Below, piece after piece: positions 1-7,400 of a DNA stretch of 51,732 nucleotides (positions are counted from its first letter, which is position 1; the number at the start of each line of letters is the position of its first letter). The notes under the pieces were generated by a model. That model did not search any database and was not told the origin of the DNA. It was given only the letters and a program-made list of their open reading frames with translations. The position numbers were made by a program, and so were the translations under genes. Location of the stretch: NCBI GenBank assembly GCA_009702965.1, contig WLHB01000005.1, forward strand, positions 1 through 51,732. Reading direction: 5' to 3'. Source of the DNA: Actinomycetota bacterium. GTDB lineage: Bacteria > Actinomycetota > Actinomycetes > Nanopelagicales > Nanopelagicaceae.

Positions 1-291
1 ACTGCAACTAGCTATAAGGGAAAAGTGGTTGGGCAACAAAGGTACTCTTCACCGATTTTCAACAGAGATAGCAATCAGCAACCTTTTGTGTTTGTTTTAG
101 TTACACAAATTGAATGAGGGTACTTACCATTCTTGACTCAGCTGAATTGTTAGCCAGATAAATCAAGAACCATGTGTTGGCATGGACCAAGGGATAGATC
201 GTGTGACCGAGAGGGTCTATTCACAAAACTAAAATGAAAAACTCTTCGGCAAGAGAAACTTCTCTTAAGGAACACAGGGGGGGATATAACT
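1..291. other. Non-coding part of the integrated element
   Basis: No convincing gene is seen in these 291 bases. The stretch is A+T rich and holds inverted repeats: TTTGTGT (85-91) with ACACAAA (103-109) across an 11-nt spacer, an imperfect palindrome around GGTACTTACC (119-128), and a pair of competing hairpins at 242-266. It could be a regulatory or replication/transfer region of the element, or decayed sequence; nothing here decides between these. Confidence 0.4.
242..266 (+). promoter_or_regulatory. Mutually exclusive hairpins ahead of a short ORF
   Basis: CTCTT (242-246) pairs with AAGAG (251-255) across a CGGC tetraloop. The same middle arm, AAGAGA (251-256), also pairs with TCTCTT (261-266) across a 4-nt loop. 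Only one of the two can form, the geometry of an attenuator or RNA switch. They end about 25 nt before the short ORF starting at 292. Function is inference; stems this short arise by chance in A+T-rich DNA. Confidence 0.25.
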
Positions 292-462
292 ATGTCCAAA
301 ATCAAATCATTGATTGAATCGATAAATATGATTTATTCACGAGGCATTCAAACTTATTGAAAATATAGAGGCGAACTTAAGGATAGATATGCCCTTTCAC
401 GTTTTGAGAAGAAAGTGACTGAGGGAGAACTGATTTCAACCCCCAGTCACCCCAATGCCTAA
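292..462 (+). pseudogene. Possible small gene interrupted by one in-frame TGA
   Basis: An ATG at 292, preceded by a G-rich run (277-283) that could serve as ribosome binding site, opens 22 codons ending in TGA (358-360). The same frame then stays open for 33 more codons to TAA (460-462). Read through, it would give about 56 residues, mostly polar and charged (RGELKDRYALSRFEKKV after the stop). Its end overlaps the stop of the opposing gene by 3 bp (the two stops share CTAA at 459-462), as neighbouring real genes often do. I recognise no family. It may be a decayed gene, two tiny peptides, or chance. Selenocysteine is unlikely because no supporting structure is visible. Confidence 0.25.
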
Positions 463-1037
463 GAGGCTATGTCTCTTATGTCGGAAAGCAACTTTGATTC
501 TTGACCATGTTCAAAGTCTCTGACATTTTGGATGAAGTGCCTAAATCTCTTCTCTTCCTCTGAATCAGAATCGGAAGGTTCTGCGTTAACGAATGATTCG
601 TAAAGTTCATCGTCGTCTTCAAAGAGTTGATAGACCTCTGAGAATGTAATATCCACGCCCTCTTTCGCCATTTTGAGTTGTTCGGATCGGATCAACCCGT
701 AGTAAGGATGCTTAAAGGGGTGCCAGTCTGCCCAGCTTCTGTTCTCGTAGTCTGCATCATCTTTACCAACTAGTGGATACACGGCACATGGCTTGTTGAA
801 CCCCATGTGCTCAACCTTTATCCACTCAAGACTCTCTAAGTAAAGTCTCTTCTTGTAGTACGTGGATTGAGACATTCCCGATAAGGCACATATCTCTCTT
901 TCCGTTAAACGAGAGGGGAGCCTGTCAGCCCATTCAAACTCAAATGCATAAAGCCATAGAAGGGCCTTTGCCAGTCCATCAATTTTCGCAAATGTTATAT
1001 CTTCACCATATTGGTGAATCGTTTCTCTGATTCTCAT
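459..1037 (-). CDS. Winged-helix-like DNA-binding protein of the integrated element
   Basis: This 192-residue protein has no recognised name. The start at 1037 is chosen because AAAGGAG lies at ideal spacing upstream; a frame extension to 1136 lacks such a site. Residues about 44-75 (LTEREICALSGMSQSTYYKK) read as a helix-turn-helix in a winged-helix arrangement, followed by a WIKVEHM strand. Residues 138-162 are strongly acidic, and the C-terminal part is charged and probably helical. Such proteins in actinobacterial integrative elements often act in replication initiation or as regulators; that role is inference. It lies downstream of the integrase on the same strand, separated by the integrase terminator, so it probably has its own promoter within 1038-1210. 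Confidence 0.6.
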   Translation of the reverse strand: MRIRETIHQYGEDITFAKIDGLAKALLWLYAFEFEWADRLPSRLTEREICALSGMSQSTYYKKRLYLESLEWIKVEHMGFNKPCAVYPLVGKDDADYENRSWADWHPFKHPYYGLIRSEQLKMAKEGVDITFSEVYQLFEDDDELYESFVNAEPSDSDSEEEKRFRHFIQNVRDFEHGQESKLLSDIRDIAS

Positions 1038-1155
1038 GAAATCTCCTTTTATAAATACGCATCGACCTCCTTGGTCTACGTGTTTTTGGGACAAAAAGAC
1101 CCACAAATCAACTCTAGGTTTCATTGTGGGCAACAAGGGTTTTTCCTTGGTAGAC

Positions 1156-1172
1156 CAATTTTACCAAAATTG
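1156..1172. promoter_or_regulatory. Perfect 7-bp inverted repeat, candidate operator
   Basis: CAATTTT (1156-1162), ACC, AAAATTG (1166-1172) is a perfect dyad. It overlaps a second dyad, TTGGTA (1147-1152) with TACCAA (1162-1167). It lies about 120 bp upstream of the winged-helix gene in the element's only sizeable internal gap, so it could be its operator. No experiment or known consensus supports this. Confidence 0.25.
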
Positions 1173-1208
1173 AACGATTCTGTAAATAGATACTTCACGA
1201 TTATCTTA

Positions 1209-1268
1209 GAAAAAGAGAGACTGGGAGTTGTTAAGTAATTAAATACTCATCTATCCCAGTCATCTCTT
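1209..1268 (-). terminator. Terminator of the integrase gene
   Basis: On the minus strand, AAGAGATGACTGGGA (1268-1254) pairs with TCCCAGTCTCTCTT (1226-1213), with one bulged base, and is followed by a T-run. It begins about 50 nt after the integrase stop codon. The stem is strong but the loop is long (27 nt), so it is an atypical intrinsic terminator. Confidence 0.55.
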
Positions 1269-1315
1269 AACTAATCTATTTTAATTTTTCTTGGAATCAA
1301 ATAGATAAATCTCCT

Positions 1316-2170
1316 TTAGGAAACCACTTGCAAATAGGGAATATTCCTATTGACTTTCTTCGCCATATTTGCAGAATCAAGTGGCCGTTGAGGGACTGCC
1401 ATTTCTAGATCTTGGTCATTCACCTGAACGTAGATTTTCATTGTTGTCTCAATGTTTTTATGACGTAATTGTCGTCGTGCAATCTCTGGATTAATTCCTC
1501 TTTTGATCATGTCGGTGGCGAACCAATGACGAAGCATGTGAGGGTTAATCCGCTTAGTTGAACCTCTTTTGCTTAGGTTGCCACATGCCCAGGAAACTAA
1601 CTGTGAAGGCATTCCGATTTTCCAATGCTCATCTTCGGTCATGGCTCTTACCTCATCAGCAAGCCATTCTGGAATCATTACCTTGCCATACGTCTTGGGA
1701 CTCCCGAGGTGTAATCCATCTTGGCTAAACGCTCTATCGACTGTCAGCATGTTGCCTTCTAGTTGACTAGGAATAACTGCACACGCTTCTCCGACTCTCA
1801 ATCCTGCATACATGCAGAGATACAGGATTCGGCGGTACTTAGAGCGATCTATGATCTGATGAAGTTCTTCCTGGGTGGGGAAGTCATATTGCTTTGCTAT
1901 ACCTTGAAGAATTGGTAATTCATTGAATATGCCTAGATCCTTAAAAACTGATCTAAGACAGATATAGACATTCTTCTTCACATTGTGGCTACGCATCTGA
2001 TCCACTTTGTCGAAGATCAGGGCGCAATTCAGATCAGAGATCTCAGTTTCCCAAATTCCAAGAGATTTAATGATCTTGATGTAGGACTGTCTGGTCCCAT
2101 ATTTCAGAGGACGATTATTAATTACATTTTGAGCATATTCGGAAACCAACATTTGAAGTTCCAATTCCAT
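1316..2170 (-). CDS. Tyrosine recombinase/integrase of an integrated element
   Basis: This 284-residue site-specific recombinase would integrate and excise the element. Residues about 5-85 are the SAM-like core-binding domain; residues 97-260 are the catalytic domain. The full catalytic set is visible: Arg125 (AGLRVGEA), Lys159 in the beta-hairpin (SPKTYGK), His211 and Arg214 (HMLRH), His237 (LRHKN) and the nucleophile Tyr247 (MKIYVQV), so it looks active. The gene ends pointing away from tRNA-Val and starts 116 bp from its 3' end, the classic layout of a tRNA-targeting integrase at the border of its element. The start is uncertain: the ATG at 2170 has no clear ribosome binding site, and an ATG at 2152 is possible. 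Confidence 0.93.
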   Translation of the reverse strand: MELELQMLVSEYAQNVINNRPLKYGTRQSYIKIIKSLGIWETEISDLNCALIFDKVDQMRSHNVKKNVYICLRSVFKDLGIFNELPILQGIAKQYDFPTQEELHQIIDRSKYRRILYLCMYAGLRVGEACAVIPSQLEGNMLTVDRAFSQDGLHLGSPKTYGKVMIPEWLADEVRAMTEDEHWKIGMPSQLVSWACGNLSKRGSTKRINPHMLRHWFATDMIKRGINPEIARRQLRHKNIETTMKIYVQVNDQDLEMAVPQRPLDSANMAKKVNRNIPYLQVVS

Positions 2171-2194
2171 GTTTTCACACGCATTCGCAGGAAT

Positions 2195-2222
2195 TGGGAT
2201 CCCATTAGACGATACTGTCTAA
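2195..2222. promoter_or_regulatory. Adjacent palindromes upstream of the integrase
   Basis: TGGGATCCCA (2195-2204) is a perfect palindrome. Directly next to it, TTAGAC (2205-2210), GATACT, GTCTAA (2217-2222) is a perfect 6-bp inverted repeat. They sit 25-52 bp upstream of the integrase start, where arm-type recombinase sites, excisionase sites or an integrase operator would lie. The second palindrome contains GACGATACTG, also present at the tRNA-Val 3' end (2288-2297). Confidence 0.4.
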
Positions 2223-2243
2223 GTTAGGTTCACATTAGAACTA

Positions 2244-2262
2244 GTGACGGAGTTTCCGTCAC
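2244..2262 (-). terminator. Possible tRNA-Val terminator hairpin
   Basis: GTGACGGA (2244-2251) pairs perfectly with TCCGTCAC (2255-2262) across a 3-nt loop, 23 nt beyond the 3' end of tRNA-Val. On the tRNA strand only a weakly T-rich tail follows. It may end the tRNA transcript or be part of the attachment region. Confidence 0.35.
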
Positions 2263-2285
2263 ATCAGTTCATTTTCAACTAATTG

Positions 2286-2357
2286 TGGACGATACTGGGA
2301 TCGAACCAGTGACCCCCACAATGTCAATGTGGTGCTCTACCGCTGAGCCAATCGTCC
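2286..2357 (-). tRNA. tRNA-Val (anticodon GAC)
   Basis: A full 72-nt cloverleaf folds on the minus strand: acceptor GGACGAT/ATCGTCC, D-stem GCTC/GAGC, anticodon stem CCACA/TGTGG with loop TTGACAT, T-stem ACTGG/CCAGT with loop TTCGATC, and discriminator A. CCA is not encoded. Its 3' end borders the integrase-bearing region, so the 3' half is the probable attachment site. Confidence 0.96.
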
Positions 2358-2418
2358 TTACGGTTACTGCTTGTTTACTACCCTGAAAGTATAACCATAT
2401 GAAGTTCTGCTATGAAAT

Positions 2419-2772
2419 CTATGCCGACGAACGGCCGAAGTCGTCCTCAATACGCTCAATATCATCTTCGCCGAAGTAAGTGCCGGTTTGGACTTCGGTG
2501 AAGACGAGTTCTGTCTCGCCAATGTTTTCGATGCGGTGGGCCGCACCAATTGCGATATCTATAGATGCGCCAGCAGTGATTTCAAATGTTGCTCCATCAA
2601 GAGTCACTCGCGCACTTCCGGTCACGATGAACCAATGCTCAGCACGGTGTTGATGACGTTGATAAGAGAGGCGCTTACCTGGAAGTACGAAGATGTTTTT
2701 TACTTGATGTGTCGACGAAGTTGAAAGAACTTCATAACGACCCCAAGGACGCACTGACTGATCTTCAGTCAT
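2419..2772 (-). CDS. Small cupin protein, phosphomannose-isomerase type II-like
   Basis: This 117-residue single-domain cupin resembles the C-terminal domain of bifunctional mannose-6-phosphate isomerase/mannose-1-phosphate guanylyltransferase (motifs VRPWGRYEVL, PGKRLSYQRHQHRAEHW). The metal ligands of cupin motif 1 are visible as His40, His42 and Glu45, and His79 lies in motif 2 (AAHRIEN). Mannose-6-phosphate isomerisation is possible and would feed GDP-mannose to the PimA encoded in this window, but that is inference: stand-alone cupins of this type often have unknown substrates. AAAGGA lies 8 nt before the ATG. It sits between tRNA-Val and tRNA-Cys on the same strand and may be co-transcribed with the tRNAs. 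Confidence 0.8.
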   Translation of the reverse strand: MTEDQSVRPWGRYEVLSTSSTHQVKNIFVLPGKRLSYQRHQHRAEHWFIVTGSARVTLDGATFEITAGASIDIAIGAAHRIENIGETELVFTEVQTGTYFGEDDIERIEDDFGRSSA

Positions 2773-2810
2773 CGCTGTCGTCCTTTCACTTCAGGGGCAG
2801 ATTTTCGTGG

Positions 2811-2881
2811 AGGTGGAAACGGGATTTGAACCCGTGTAGAGGGATTTGCAGTCCCTTGCCTCGCCTCTCGGCCATTCCACC
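2811..2881 (-). tRNA. tRNA-Cys (anticodon GCA)
   Basis: A 71-nt cloverleaf: acceptor GGTGGAA/TTCCACC, anticodon stem AGGGA/TCCCT with loop CTGCAAA, T-stem ACGGG/CCCGT with loop TTCAAAT, and discriminator U, the expected identity base for tRNA-Cys. The D-stem is 3 bp (GCC/GGC). Confidence 0.95.
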
Positions 2882-2945
2882 ACGAAACTGATTTATCCTT
2901 TAAATGAAGAAGAGTCGTTCACAGTCATGAACGACCTACTCTCCG

Positions 2946-3018
2946 AGCGGACGACGGGGTTCGAACCCGCGACCTGAACCTTGGCAAGGTTCCGCGCTAC
3001 CAGCTGCGCTACGTCCGC
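2946..3018 (-). tRNA. tRNA-Gly (anticodon GCC)
   Basis: A 73-nt cloverleaf: acceptor GCGGACG/CGTCCGC, D-stem GCGC/GCGC, anticodon stem GAACC/GGTTC with loop TTGCCAA, T-loop TTCGAAC, and discriminator U. It is the first gene of the Gly-Cys-cupin-Val minus-strand block. Confidence 0.96.
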
Positions 3019-3035
3019 ATTTTCCTGCGGAGGCA

Positions 3036-3065
3036 AATCTAGCGCAGGCAGGGCCGTTGCGCCAA
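3036..3065 (-). promoter_or_regulatory. Promoter of the tRNA block
   Basis: On the minus strand, TTGGCG (3065-3060) and TAGATT (3041-3036) are separated by 18 bp, placing transcription start about 10 nt before tRNA-Gly. It lies back to back with the pabB promoter. Confidence 0.5.
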
Positions 3066-3083
3066 AGTGATGGCTTTCCTGCG

Positions 3084-3095
3084 TAGCCTTACCCC
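3084..3095 (+). promoter_or_regulatory. Leaderless promoter -10 of pabB
   Basis: TAGCCT (3084-3089) is followed by 6 nt and then the ATG at 3096, with no ribosome binding site between. This spacing puts transcription start on the A of the start codon. Confidence 0.5.
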
Positions 3096-4094
3096 ATGTT
3101 CGGCCGCGATTATCAATTCTGGATGGGTAATCGCCATGCCACGAAGATGAAGAAGTTCACCGACGATCCGAGTGAACTAGACGATGGCAACTTTTGGGCC
3201 GTACTTACTACCTTCGAGGGTAAGTATCACTTTGCGCAGTTTAAGAAGGTAGAGGAATCTCCCTTTCCAAAATCAGAGTGGAGCGTATTGCAGAGGCCGT
3301 GGAGAAGTTCGCTGGAAGAGCTTGATTACTTGTCTTACGTTCATGCCATCCGAGAAGAGATTGGGCGAGGTGGGGTTTACCAAGTTAATGCTTGTCGTGA
3401 ACTTTCGCATCTGATTGACAAGAAGCAGCATTCACTTGCTGGGCTCTTTTCGCGAATCCAGGGCGCTAACCCAGCACCGTTTGCAAGCTATCTCAAAATT
3501 CCTGGCTTTGAAATTGCAAGCGCTTCACCCGAACGTTTTCTTTCTCGCAACGGTAGCCAACTTGTGACATCACCTATCAAAGGCACTATTCGCTGGGATC
3601 AAGATGATTTTGGTGAGAAGGATAAGGCCGAGAATTTGATGATCGTAGATCTGATGCGTAATGACATCAGCAAGATTGCAGTTGATGGAAGCGTCACTGT
3701 GAGCGAATTATTCCGGCGTGAAAAACATCCTGGACTTACTCATTTGGTTTCTGATGTTCGAGCTGAGATCAGAGCAGGAGTCACGTGGCGTGAGATTCTT
3801 GCAGCAACGATTCCGCCCGGATCGGTCAGTGGCGCTCCGAAGAGTTCAGCTCTTTCGATTATTGCAGAACATGAACCAACACCACGCGGCCCTTACTGTG
3901 GAGCGATTGGATGGATTCATGGCGATAGGTCCGAGTTAGCAGTTGCGATCAGAACATTCTGGACAACAGGGGATGAGTGGTTGCGTTATGGCACTGGCGC
4001 AGGAATTACTTGGGGGAGTGAACCAGCGCTGGAATGGGAAGAGACCCAACTCAAGGCTCGAACCTTAATCGCAATTGCAGGCGGAACCCTGTGA
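3096..4094 (+). CDS. Aminodeoxychorismate synthase component I
   Basis: PabB aminates chorismate to 4-amino-4-deoxychorismate for folate synthesis, normally with the glutaminase PabA, which is not in this window. The 332 residues carry the chorismate-binding fold with a short N-terminal part: SPERF (144-148), PIKGT (160-164), DLMRND (185-190), PGSVSGAPK (241-249), GAGI (301-304) and EWEET (313-317). Lys162 of PIKGT distinguishes PabB from anthranilate synthase TrpE, which has PIAGT. It is shorter than E. coli PabB (about 450), as many actinobacterial and stand-alone forms are. Its stop overlaps the GTG start of pabC, so the two are translationally coupled. Confidence 0.9.
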   Translation: MFGRDYQFWMGNRHATKMKKFTDDPSELDDGNFWAVLTTFEGKYHFAQFKKVEESPFPKSEWSVLQRPWRSSLEELDYLSYVHAIREEIGRGGVYQVNACRELSHLIDKKQHSLAGLFSRIQGANPAPFASYLKIPGFEIASASPERFLSRNGSQLVTSPIKGTIRWDQDDFGEKDKAENLMIVDLMRNDISKIAVDGSVTVSELFRREKHPGLTHLVSDVRAEIRAGVTWREILAATIPPGSVSGAPKSSALSIIAEHEPTPRGPYCGAIGWIHGDRSELAVAIRTFWTTGDEWLRYGTGAGITWGSEPALEWEETQLKARTLIAIAGGTL

Positions 4095-4846
4095 AAATTT
4101 GGGTCGATCACGCACTTACTGATGAGACAGAACAGTATCTCGGTGCTGACGGCTGGCCGTTAGGTTCGGGGATTTTTGAAACTGTGCGAACAGAGGACTC
4201 GCGCCCACAATTACTTTCGCGTCATATGCGACGAGTGTTGTTAAGTGCGCGCCATCTTGGCCTTTCTTTGCCAAATGAGGATCACATTCTCGATGCGATA
4301 GAACATGTAATCGGCGCCGAACCACATCCTGTTGGACGGTTGCGTTTATCGTTTTCACCTGATCACTTTGTGGTAACGCATGAGGCCTATCTTTCAAAGG
4401 CCAGTCACTTGGTTGTGGGGACGTATCGCACAGCAGGATCTACTTCAGAGCGCCAACATAAAGTGTTTCCATACACGCACCACCTTGATCTGCTGGCCGA
4501 GGCGACAGAGCAAGGAGTTGATGAATTCATTTGCGTCGATGAACTAGGACGAGTTACTGAAGGAGCGGTGTCAAATGTCGCCCTGCGAATCGCTAGCCAA
4601 TGGATTACCCCACCAATCACATCTGGCATTCTGCCTGGCGTAATCAGAGCACTTGCGATCGAAAGGTGCGACTTTCTAGTTCGCGAAATCTCGGAGAACG
4701 ATCTGAAGTCATGTGATGGCGCAATAGCCATGAGTTCTCTTAAAATTGCATTGCCGATAGCCTCAATTGATGCACGCCCAATAGAAATCGATAGCGATTC
4801 CGAGCAGATGTGCCTCAAATTGCGTGAGTTAGCAAGAACTCTTTAG
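4091..4846 (+). CDS. Aminodeoxychorismate lyase
   Basis: PabC removes pyruvate from aminodeoxychorismate to give 4-aminobenzoate. This is a 251-residue fold-type IV PLP enzyme with GIFETVR (28-34), a probable PLP lysine at Lys124 ([16 protein letters not shown], aligning with the KxxxYxxNxxLLAEA motif of the family) and the cofactor-contacting segment [11 protein letters not shown] (153-163). The GTG at 4091 is preferred because it overlaps the pabB stop by 4 bp and gives the usual N-terminus; a longer frame from 4034 would lie inside pabB. A branched-chain or D-amino-acid aminotransferase is the alternative, but the pairing with pabB makes PabC most likely. Confidence 0.85.
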   Translation: MKIWVDHALTDETEQYLGADGWPLGSGIFETVRTEDSRPQLLSRHMRRVLLSARHLGLSLPNEDHILDAIEHVIGAEPHPVGRLRLSFSPDHFVVTHEAYLSKASHLVVGTYRTAGSTSERQHKVFPYTHHLDLLAEATEQGVDEFICVDELGRVTEGAVSNVALRIASQWITPPITSGILPGVIRALAIERCDFLVREISENDLKSCDGAIAMSSLKIALPIASIDARPIEIDSDSEQMCLKLRELARTL

Positions 4847-4847
4847 G

Positions 4848-4859
4848 TACTCTTACCCC
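4848..4859 (+). promoter_or_regulatory. Leaderless promoter -10 of thrS
   Basis: TACTCT (4848-4853) is followed by TACCCC and the ATG at 4860, the same arrangement as before pabB. There is no ribosome binding site and no T-box leader: pabC ends only 13 nt upstream. Confidence 0.5.
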
Positions 4860-6848
4860 ATGGCATCCATCAATATCACTGTCGACGGCCTTGCCCGCAG
4901 CGTTGAATCAGATCAACGTCCAACGCATATTTTCGCCGACGATAAATCAATTGTTGTTGCGCGCGTCAATGGTGAACTTCGCGATCTCTGGAGTGATTTA
5001 CATGAGGGCGATGCCATAGAAGGCGTCTCTATCACTTCTCCTGACGGGCTAGCAGTTCTGCGTCACTCGACTGCCCACGTCATGGCGCAAGCAGTTCAGC
5101 AAATTTTCCCTCAGACTCGCCTCGGAATCGGACCACCAATCCGCGATGGTTTTTACTACGACTTCGAGCCAGAGCGACCATTTACTCCAGAAGATCTGGA
5201 AAAGATCGAATCGGCCATGCGTAAGATTGTTAAAGATGGCCAGAGATTTAAGCGTCGCGTTACAACCGAATCTGATGCTCTGAAAGAACTTGCGCACGAA
5301 CCGTATAAATGTGAATTGATCGGCATTAAATCTGGTGGAAACGAAGAGACAAGTGTCGAGGTCGGTGGAACAGAGTTAACAATCTATGACAACCTCGGTC
5401 GAGATGGTGAGCCGGTCTGGTCTGATCTCTGTCGTGGACCCCATCTGCCATCAACAAAGATCATTCCTGCATTTAAATTGATGCGCAGCGCTGGCGCCTA
5501 TTGGCGAGGCTCTGAAAAGAATCCAATGCTGCAACGTATCTACGGAACGGCATGGCCATCACAAGATGATCTCAACGGCTATCTCGAGTTATTGGCAGAG
5601 GCTGAAAAGAGAGATCATAGAAAACTTGGGCAAGAACTAGATCTCTTTTCATTCCCTGAAGAAATCGGTTCAGGCCTTGCAGTCTTTCATCCAAAGGGTG
5701 GAATCGTCCGTCGCGCGATGGAAGATTATTCTCGCAAGCGCCATGAAGATGAGGGATATGAGTTTGTCTATTCACCTCACATAACAAAGGCAGCACTCTT
5801 TGAGACCTCGGGTCACCTCGAATGGTATTCAGAAGGCATGTACCCGCCGATGATTCTCGATGAAGAGCATCATGCCGATGGAACGATCAAGCGCGCCGGC
5901 CAGCAGTACTACATGAAGCCGATGAACTGCCCTTTCCATAATCTGATTTATCGCTCACGAGGACGCTCTTATCGCGAACTTCCGTTGCGACTCTTTGAAT
6001 TTGGAACTGTCTATCGCTATGAAAAATCTGGAGTTCTTCACGGAATCACACGTGCGCGCGGTTTCACACAGGATGATGCGCACATTTACTGCACCAAAGA
6101 TCAGATGCCAGGTGAGCTTGATTCACTTCTGACATTCGTTCTTAATCTCTTGCGGGACTACGGTCTCGAAGATTTCTACCTAGAAATTTCAACGCGCAAT
6201 CCTGAAAAATCTGTTGGTTCTGATGAAGATTGGGAAGCGGCGACGGAAGCGCTTCGCAAGGCAGCCCTTGCTCAAAACCTTGAACTTGTAAACGATGAAG
6301 GTGGCGCAGCGTTTTATGGACCGAAGATTTCCGTTCAGGCAAAGGATGCAATTGGTCGCACCTGGCAGATGTCTACAATCCAAGTTGATTTCCAATTGCC
6401 ACAGCGATTTGAACTTGAATATGCGGCATCGGATGGAACACGCGCACGCCCTGTAATGATTCACCGTGCACTCTTTGGCTCGATCGAACGTTTCTTTGGC
6501 GTTCTCACCGAGCATTATTCGGGCGCATTCCCACCGTGGTTGGCACCGGTTCAAGTAATGGCAATTCCTGTTGCAGATGCTTTTACTGATTACTTAGGCG
6601 ATGTGGTCAGAGCGCTTAAAGCTGCCGGAATTCGTGCTGAGTTAGATGCCTCTGATGATCGTATGCAAAAGAAGGTGCGTAATGCACAGATGCAGAAAAT
6701 TCCTTACATGCTTATCGCTGGCGAAGAAGATCAGAATGCTGGCGCAGTTTCATTTAGATATCGCAATGGCGAGCAGAAAAATGGCGTGCCTCTAGCCGAT
6801 GCAATCGCAGAGATCACTGCGGCAGTGCAATCACGCACCCAGGTCTAA
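4860..6848 (+). CDS. Threonine-tRNA ligase
   Basis: ThrRS charges tRNA-Thr in the cytoplasm. The 662 residues show, in order, an N-terminal TGS domain (about 1-60), the editing domain with HSTAHVMAQ (His69 and His73), the class II catalytic core with MKPMNCPFH (zinc-binding Cys), motif 2 around [11 protein letters not shown] with [11 protein letters not shown], and motif 3 in [14 protein letters not shown], then the anticodon-binding domain (from about 560). Length is normal for bacteria. It heads a run into the HIT gene 2 bp downstream, the same neighbour as in mycobacteria. Confidence 0.97.
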   Translation: MASINITVDGLARSVESDQRPTHIFADDKSIVVARVNGELRDLWSDLHEGDAIEGVSITSPDGLAVLRHSTAHVMAQAVQQIFPQTRLGIGPPIRDGFYYDFEPERPFTPEDLEKIESAMRKIVKDGQRFKRRVTTESDALKELAHEPYKCELIGIKSGGNEETSVEVGGTELTIYDNLGRDGEPVWSDLCRGPHLPSTKIIPAFKLMRSAGAYWRGSEKNPMLQRIYGTAWPSQDDLNGYLELLAEAEKRDHRKLGQELDLFSFPEEIGSGLAVFHPKGGIVRRAMEDYSRKRHEDEGYEFVYSPHITKAALFETSGHLEWYSEGMYPPMILDEEHHADGTIKRAGQQYYMKPMNCPFHNLIYRSRGRSYRELPLRLFEFGTVYRYEKSGVLHGITRARGFTQDDAHIYCTKDQMPGELDSLLTFVLNLLRDYGLEDFYLEISTRNPEKSVGSDEDWEAATEALRKAALAQNLELVNDEGGAAFYGPKISVQAKDAIGRTWQMSTIQVDFQLPQRFELEYAASDGTRARPVMIHRALFGSIERFFGVLTEHYSGAFPPWLAPVQVMAIPVADAFTDYLGDVVRALKAAGIRAELDASDDRMQKKVRNAQMQKIPYMLIAGEEDQNAGAVSFRYRNGEQKNGVPLADAIAEITAAVQSRTQV

Positions 6849-6850
6849 CA

Positions 6851-7375
6851 GTGGATTACATAGATTCAACCGGCATGCCAGATGCCTGGTCCCGTTTGTG
6901 GGCCCCTCATCGCCTTGATTATCTGCGCGGTGAGAACCGGCCACTAGAGGCAAACGACCAAGGATGTCCTTTCTGTGACATACCTACACGAAGCGATGAA
7001 GATGCCCTGATTGTCTATCGTGGAACTCACGCTTATGTAGTCATGAATCTTTATCCATATAACCCTGGCCATCTTCTTATCTGCGCATTTCGCCATGTCG
7101 CCGATCTGACAGATTTAACCGTCGCAGAGCGAGAAGAAATTTTTGAACTCACTGCACATGCGATGAAGACTATTCGAACTGTTTCAAAACCTGAGGGATT
7201 TAATCTTGGAATGAACCAAGGTGCGATATCTGGCGCTGGGGTTGCTGCCCATATCCACCAGCACGTTGTTCCACGCTGGTCTGGGGATGCAAACTTCATG
7301 CCCATTATTGGAAAGACAAAGGTCTTGCCGCAACTGCTGACGATTACTAGAAGCGAGATCGCTGCGGCGTGGTAA
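6851..7375 (+). CDS. HIT-family protein, AP4A phosphorylase-like
   Basis: This 174-residue histidine-triad protein matches the actinobacterial group that cleaves diadenosine tetraphosphate (Rv2613c of M. tuberculosis is the characterised relative, in the same position after thrS). Seen directly: CPFC (39-42) for zinc, LYPYNPGHLLI (68-78) and the triad AHIHQHVVPRW with His134, His136 and His138, where the middle histidines form the nucleotidyl intermediate. A GTG start is used 2 bp after the thrS stop. AP4A is a by-product of tRNA synthetases, so coupling with thrS makes metabolic sense, though the substrate here is inferred. Confidence 0.88.
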   Translation: MDYIDSTGMPDAWSRLWAPHRLDYLRGENRPLEANDQGCPFCDIPTRSDEDALIVYRGTHAYVVMNLYPYNPGHLLICAFRHVADLTDLTVAEREEIFELTAHAMKTIRTVSKPEGFNLGMNQGAISGAGVAAHIHQHVVPRWSGDANFMPIIGKTKVLPQLLTITRSEIAAAW

Positions 7376-7400
7376 TTCTGCGAAAGGTAGCGAGAGTTAC

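Noticed and set aside
358-360. In-frame TGA as selenocysteine or readthrough codon
   Set aside because: No SECIS-like hairpin is evident directly after it and no selenoprotein family is recognised; decay or chance is simpler.
1011-1238. Plus-strand ORF of 75 codons opposite the winged-helix gene's upstream region
   Set aside because: Low-complexity composition, no ribosome binding site, overlaps the N-terminus and promoter region of the minus-strand gene and the integrase terminator; no recognisable motif.
4847-4859. T-box or other riboswitch ahead of thrS (also considered for hisS, aspS and alaS)
   Set aside because: The upstream gaps are 13, 0, 27 and 9 bp, far too short for a T-box leader.
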